Positions 62,419 through 64,000 of a stretch of 64,000 nucleotides of DNA are shown here, piece by piece; the stretch's first letter is position 1, and every line of letters begins with the position of its first letter. Source of the stretch: Bacillus sp. SLBN-46 (GTDB lineage: Bacteria > Bacillota > Bacilli > Bacillales > Cytobacillaceae); NCBI RefSeq assembly GCF_031453555.1, contig NZ_JAVIZM010000001.1, positions 2,177,001 through 2,241,000 on the forward strand. Direction: 5' to 3'. The position numbers and the translations under genes were made by a program. The notes under the pieces are model-generated. The model was not told the origin of the DNA and did not search any database. It saw nothing but the letters and a program-made list of their open reading frames with translations.

Positions 62419-63927
62419 GTGAGTACAAAAACTATTCAAATAGAAAAAGAGTTTTTGGATTATGTGAAAAAAATGACTGCCTATCATGAGGCACTTGGCG
62501 TTATTTATTGGGATTTAAGAACAGGAGCTCCCAAACAGGGGGTAGAACAGCGGTCAGAAGTAATCGGGATGTTATCTTCGGAAGTATTTAAAATGTCTAC
62601 TTCTGAAGAAATGGCTGCGTACATAGCAAGTTTATCAAAAGCTGAAGTAGATGAAAAAACAAAAAAAATTCTTGAAGAGTGCAAAAAAGAGTATGAACGT
62701 AATAAAAAAATTCCAGCGGAAGAATACAAAGAGTTTGTGATCCTCCAATCCAAAGCTGAGAGTATATGGGAGGAAGCGAAAGAGAAAGCTGATTTTGCTA
62801 TGTTTAGTCCGTATTTAGAAAAGCTGGTAGAGATGACAAGAAGGTTCATTAGTTACTGGGGGCATACGGAAAAGAGATATGATGTCTTATTAGATATGTA
62901 TGAACCAGGGATGACGACAGAGGTCCTGGATGATGTATTTGGTAAACTTAGAGAGAGGATTGTTCCTTTAGTGAAGCAAATCTCTGAAGCCGATAATAAG
63001 CCAACAACAGATTTTCTTTTTAAGTCCTTCAAAAAGGAAAAGCAACGCGAGTTCAGCTTAGAGATTCTGGCAAAGATGGGCTATAACTTTCAGGCTGGAA
63101 GGCTGGATGAAACCGTTCATCCATTTGCGATTGGGCTGAATCCTGGGGATGTCCGTGTCACTACAAAGTATGATGAAAATGACTTTCGGACAGCTATATT
63201 TGGCACCATTCATGAGGGGGGCCACGCCTTATATGAACAAAACTTTTCAAAAGAATTAATCGGTACGCCGCTATGTTCTGCGGCATCCATGGGCATCCAC
63301 GAATCCCAATCCCTATTCTACGAAAATATTGTTGGTAGAAGCCTTCCATTTTGGAAAAATAACTTTGACTGCCTAAAAAAATACGCAGATGGGCAATTTG
63401 ATCAAGTAGATAGTGAAAGATTTTACAGAGCTATTAATGAATCTAAACCATCCCTTATTAGAATCGAAGCAGACGAATTAACTTATCCGCTTCATATCAT
63501 TATTCGTTATGAAATTGAAAAAGGCTTATTTGATGGTTCCATGCAAGTGAAGGACCTGCCTCAGATTTGGAATGATATGTATGAACAGTACTTGGGAATT
63601 GTTCCGAAGAATGATGCGGAGGGTATTCTCCAGGATGTCCACTGGGCGGGAGGAAGCTTTGGATATTTCCCTTCCTATGCTTTAGGATATATGTATGCTG
63701 CGCAATTTAAGCATAAGATGCTTGAGGAAATCCCCCATTTTAACCAATTGGTAGAAGAAGGGGATTTGCTGCCGATTAAAGAGTGGTTAACGAAAAATAT
63801 TCATCAATACGGAAAATTAAAGAAACCACTTGAAATTCTAAGAGATGTTACAGGTGAGGGCTTAAATGCAGAGTATTTAATTGAGTATCTCATTGATAAA
63901 TATCAAAAGGTATATCAATTGCAGTGA
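62419..63927 (+). CDS. ypwA: M32 family metallocarboxypeptidase YpwA
   Basis: The 502-residue zinc carboxypeptidase has the active-site HEGGH (in TIHEGGHALYEQ) and HESQSLFYENIVGRS, both typical of family M32 (Taq carboxypeptidase). GTG 62419 lies six bases after AAAGGGGGC and gives the B. subtilis length; ATG 62401 lies upstream of that site. It returns the gene order to that of B. subtilis after the NO block. Confidence 0.94.
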   Translation: MSTKTIQIEKEFLDYVKKMTAYHEALGVIYWDLRTGAPKQGVEQRSEVIGMLSSEVFKMSTSEEMAAYIASLSKAEVDEKTKKILEECKKEYERNKKIPAEEYKEFVILQSKAESIWEEAKEKADFAMFSPYLEKLVEMTRRFISYWGHTEKRYDVLLDMYEPGMTTEVLDDVFGKLRERIVPLVKQISEADNKPTTDFLFKSFKKEKQREFSLEILAKMGYNFQAGRLDETVHPFAIGLNPGDVRVTTKYDENDFRTAIFGTIHEGGHALYEQNFSKELIGTPLCSAASMGIHESQSLFYENIVGRSLPFWKNNFDCLKKYADGQFDQVDSERFYRAINESKPSLIRIEADELTYPLHIIIRYEIEKGLFDGSMQVKDLPQIWNDMYEQYLGIVPKNDAEGILQDVHWAGGSFGYFPSYALGYMYAAQFKHKMLEEIPHFNQLVEEGDLLPIKEWLTKNIHQYGKLKKPLEILRDVTGEGLNAEYLIEYLIDKYQKVYQLQ

Positions 63928-64000
63928 AAAAGCTCCTTCCGATTATTTTCATTTCTAGTAGTGCTGCATTATGGGGGATTATTGCCATATTTGTTAGAAA
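63924..64000 (+). CDS. Start of a membrane protein, possibly EamA/DMT transporter (partial)
   Basis: A frame opening at GTG 63924, overlapping the ypwA stop, reads MKKLLPIIFISSSAALWGII and stays open to the window end. The pattern of a basic start, a hydrophobic helix and SAALWG is common in EamA-type transporters. Only 25 residues are available, and no strong ribosome binding site is seen, so this is tentative. Confidence 0.45.
   Translation, partial: MKKLLPIIFISSSAALWGIIAIFVR

Noticed and set aside
1..64000. Mobile elements, tRNAs or CRISPR arrays
   Set aside because: No transposase, integrase, terminal inverted repeat, tRNA-like cloverleaf or spaced direct repeat was noticed; the accessory blocks carry no visible insertion scars.

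Overview
The window is a chromosomal segment of an AT-rich, endospore-forming Bacillaceae bacterium. It contains spore genes (spoIVA, an sspM-like SASP gene, a cotD-like coat gene), a class B RNase P RNA, the bacillithiol genes bshA/bshB1, the HepS/HepT/MenG menaquinone cluster, the QcrABC cytochrome b6c complex, and frequent TTG/GTG starts behind strong GGAGG-type ribosome binding sites. Gene order follows the Bacillus subtilis spoIVA-to-ypwA region closely. The extra respiratory genes suggest a nitrate/NO-respiring soil relative (Neobacillus-like), but that is inference. No tRNA, rRNA other than rnpB-type RNA, insertion sequence, prophage or CRISPR array was seen.

Layout. 1-6.4 kb: spoIVA, hbs, folE, mtrB (TRAP), hepS-menG-hepT, ndk. 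6.6-12.8 kb: the aromatic operon aroC-aroB-aroH-hisC-tyrA-aroA, without the trp genes that sit inside it in B. subtilis and without cheR ahead of it. 12.9-18.4 kb: a degenerate amidohydrolase-like gene, ypiA, ypiB, ypiF and qcrABC. 18.5-27.4 kb: ypjA, ypjB, a YugP-type protease, ypjC (minus strand), ypjD, dapB, mgsA, bshB1, bshA, cca and birA. 27.4-29.8 kb: panBCD behind a leader that can fold into mutually exclusive structures. 29.9-37.5 kb: dinG (frameshifted), a degenerate metallo-beta-lactamase-like protein, ypmA, ypmB, aspB, dnaD, nth (frameshifted), ypoC. 37.5-44.5 kb: ponA and recU on the minus strand, then yppC, sspM, small ypp genes and an Hsp20 gene.

Two accessory respiratory blocks interrupt the B. 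subtilis-like order. Between hsp20 and mrfA (yprA) lies hcp (hybrid-cluster protein) with a convergent Crp/Fnr-family regulator. Between ypvA and ypwA lies a nitric-oxide block: a quinol-type NO reductase gene (norB) diverges from a five-gene operon encoding a second Crp/Fnr paralogue, two small DUF2249 proteins, a 12-helix haem-copper/NnrS-like membrane protein and a MIP18/SufT-like protein. A third DUF2249 gene and a 50-residue cysteine-rich protein lie just beyond norB. Fnr-type palindromes precede hcp, norB, the regulator operon and, in weaker form, the third DUF2249 gene. Three of the four are spaced identically from a good -10 box, so the two blocks look like one NO/anaerobic-stress regulon.

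Other signals are an antiterminator/terminator pair ahead of panB, a LexA-like operator over the mrfAB promoter, a CotD-like coat protein with a Gly-Pro-Gly-Phe repeat tail, and single extra-G frameshifts in both dinG and nth. All functions are assigned from sequence recognition; no database search was run.
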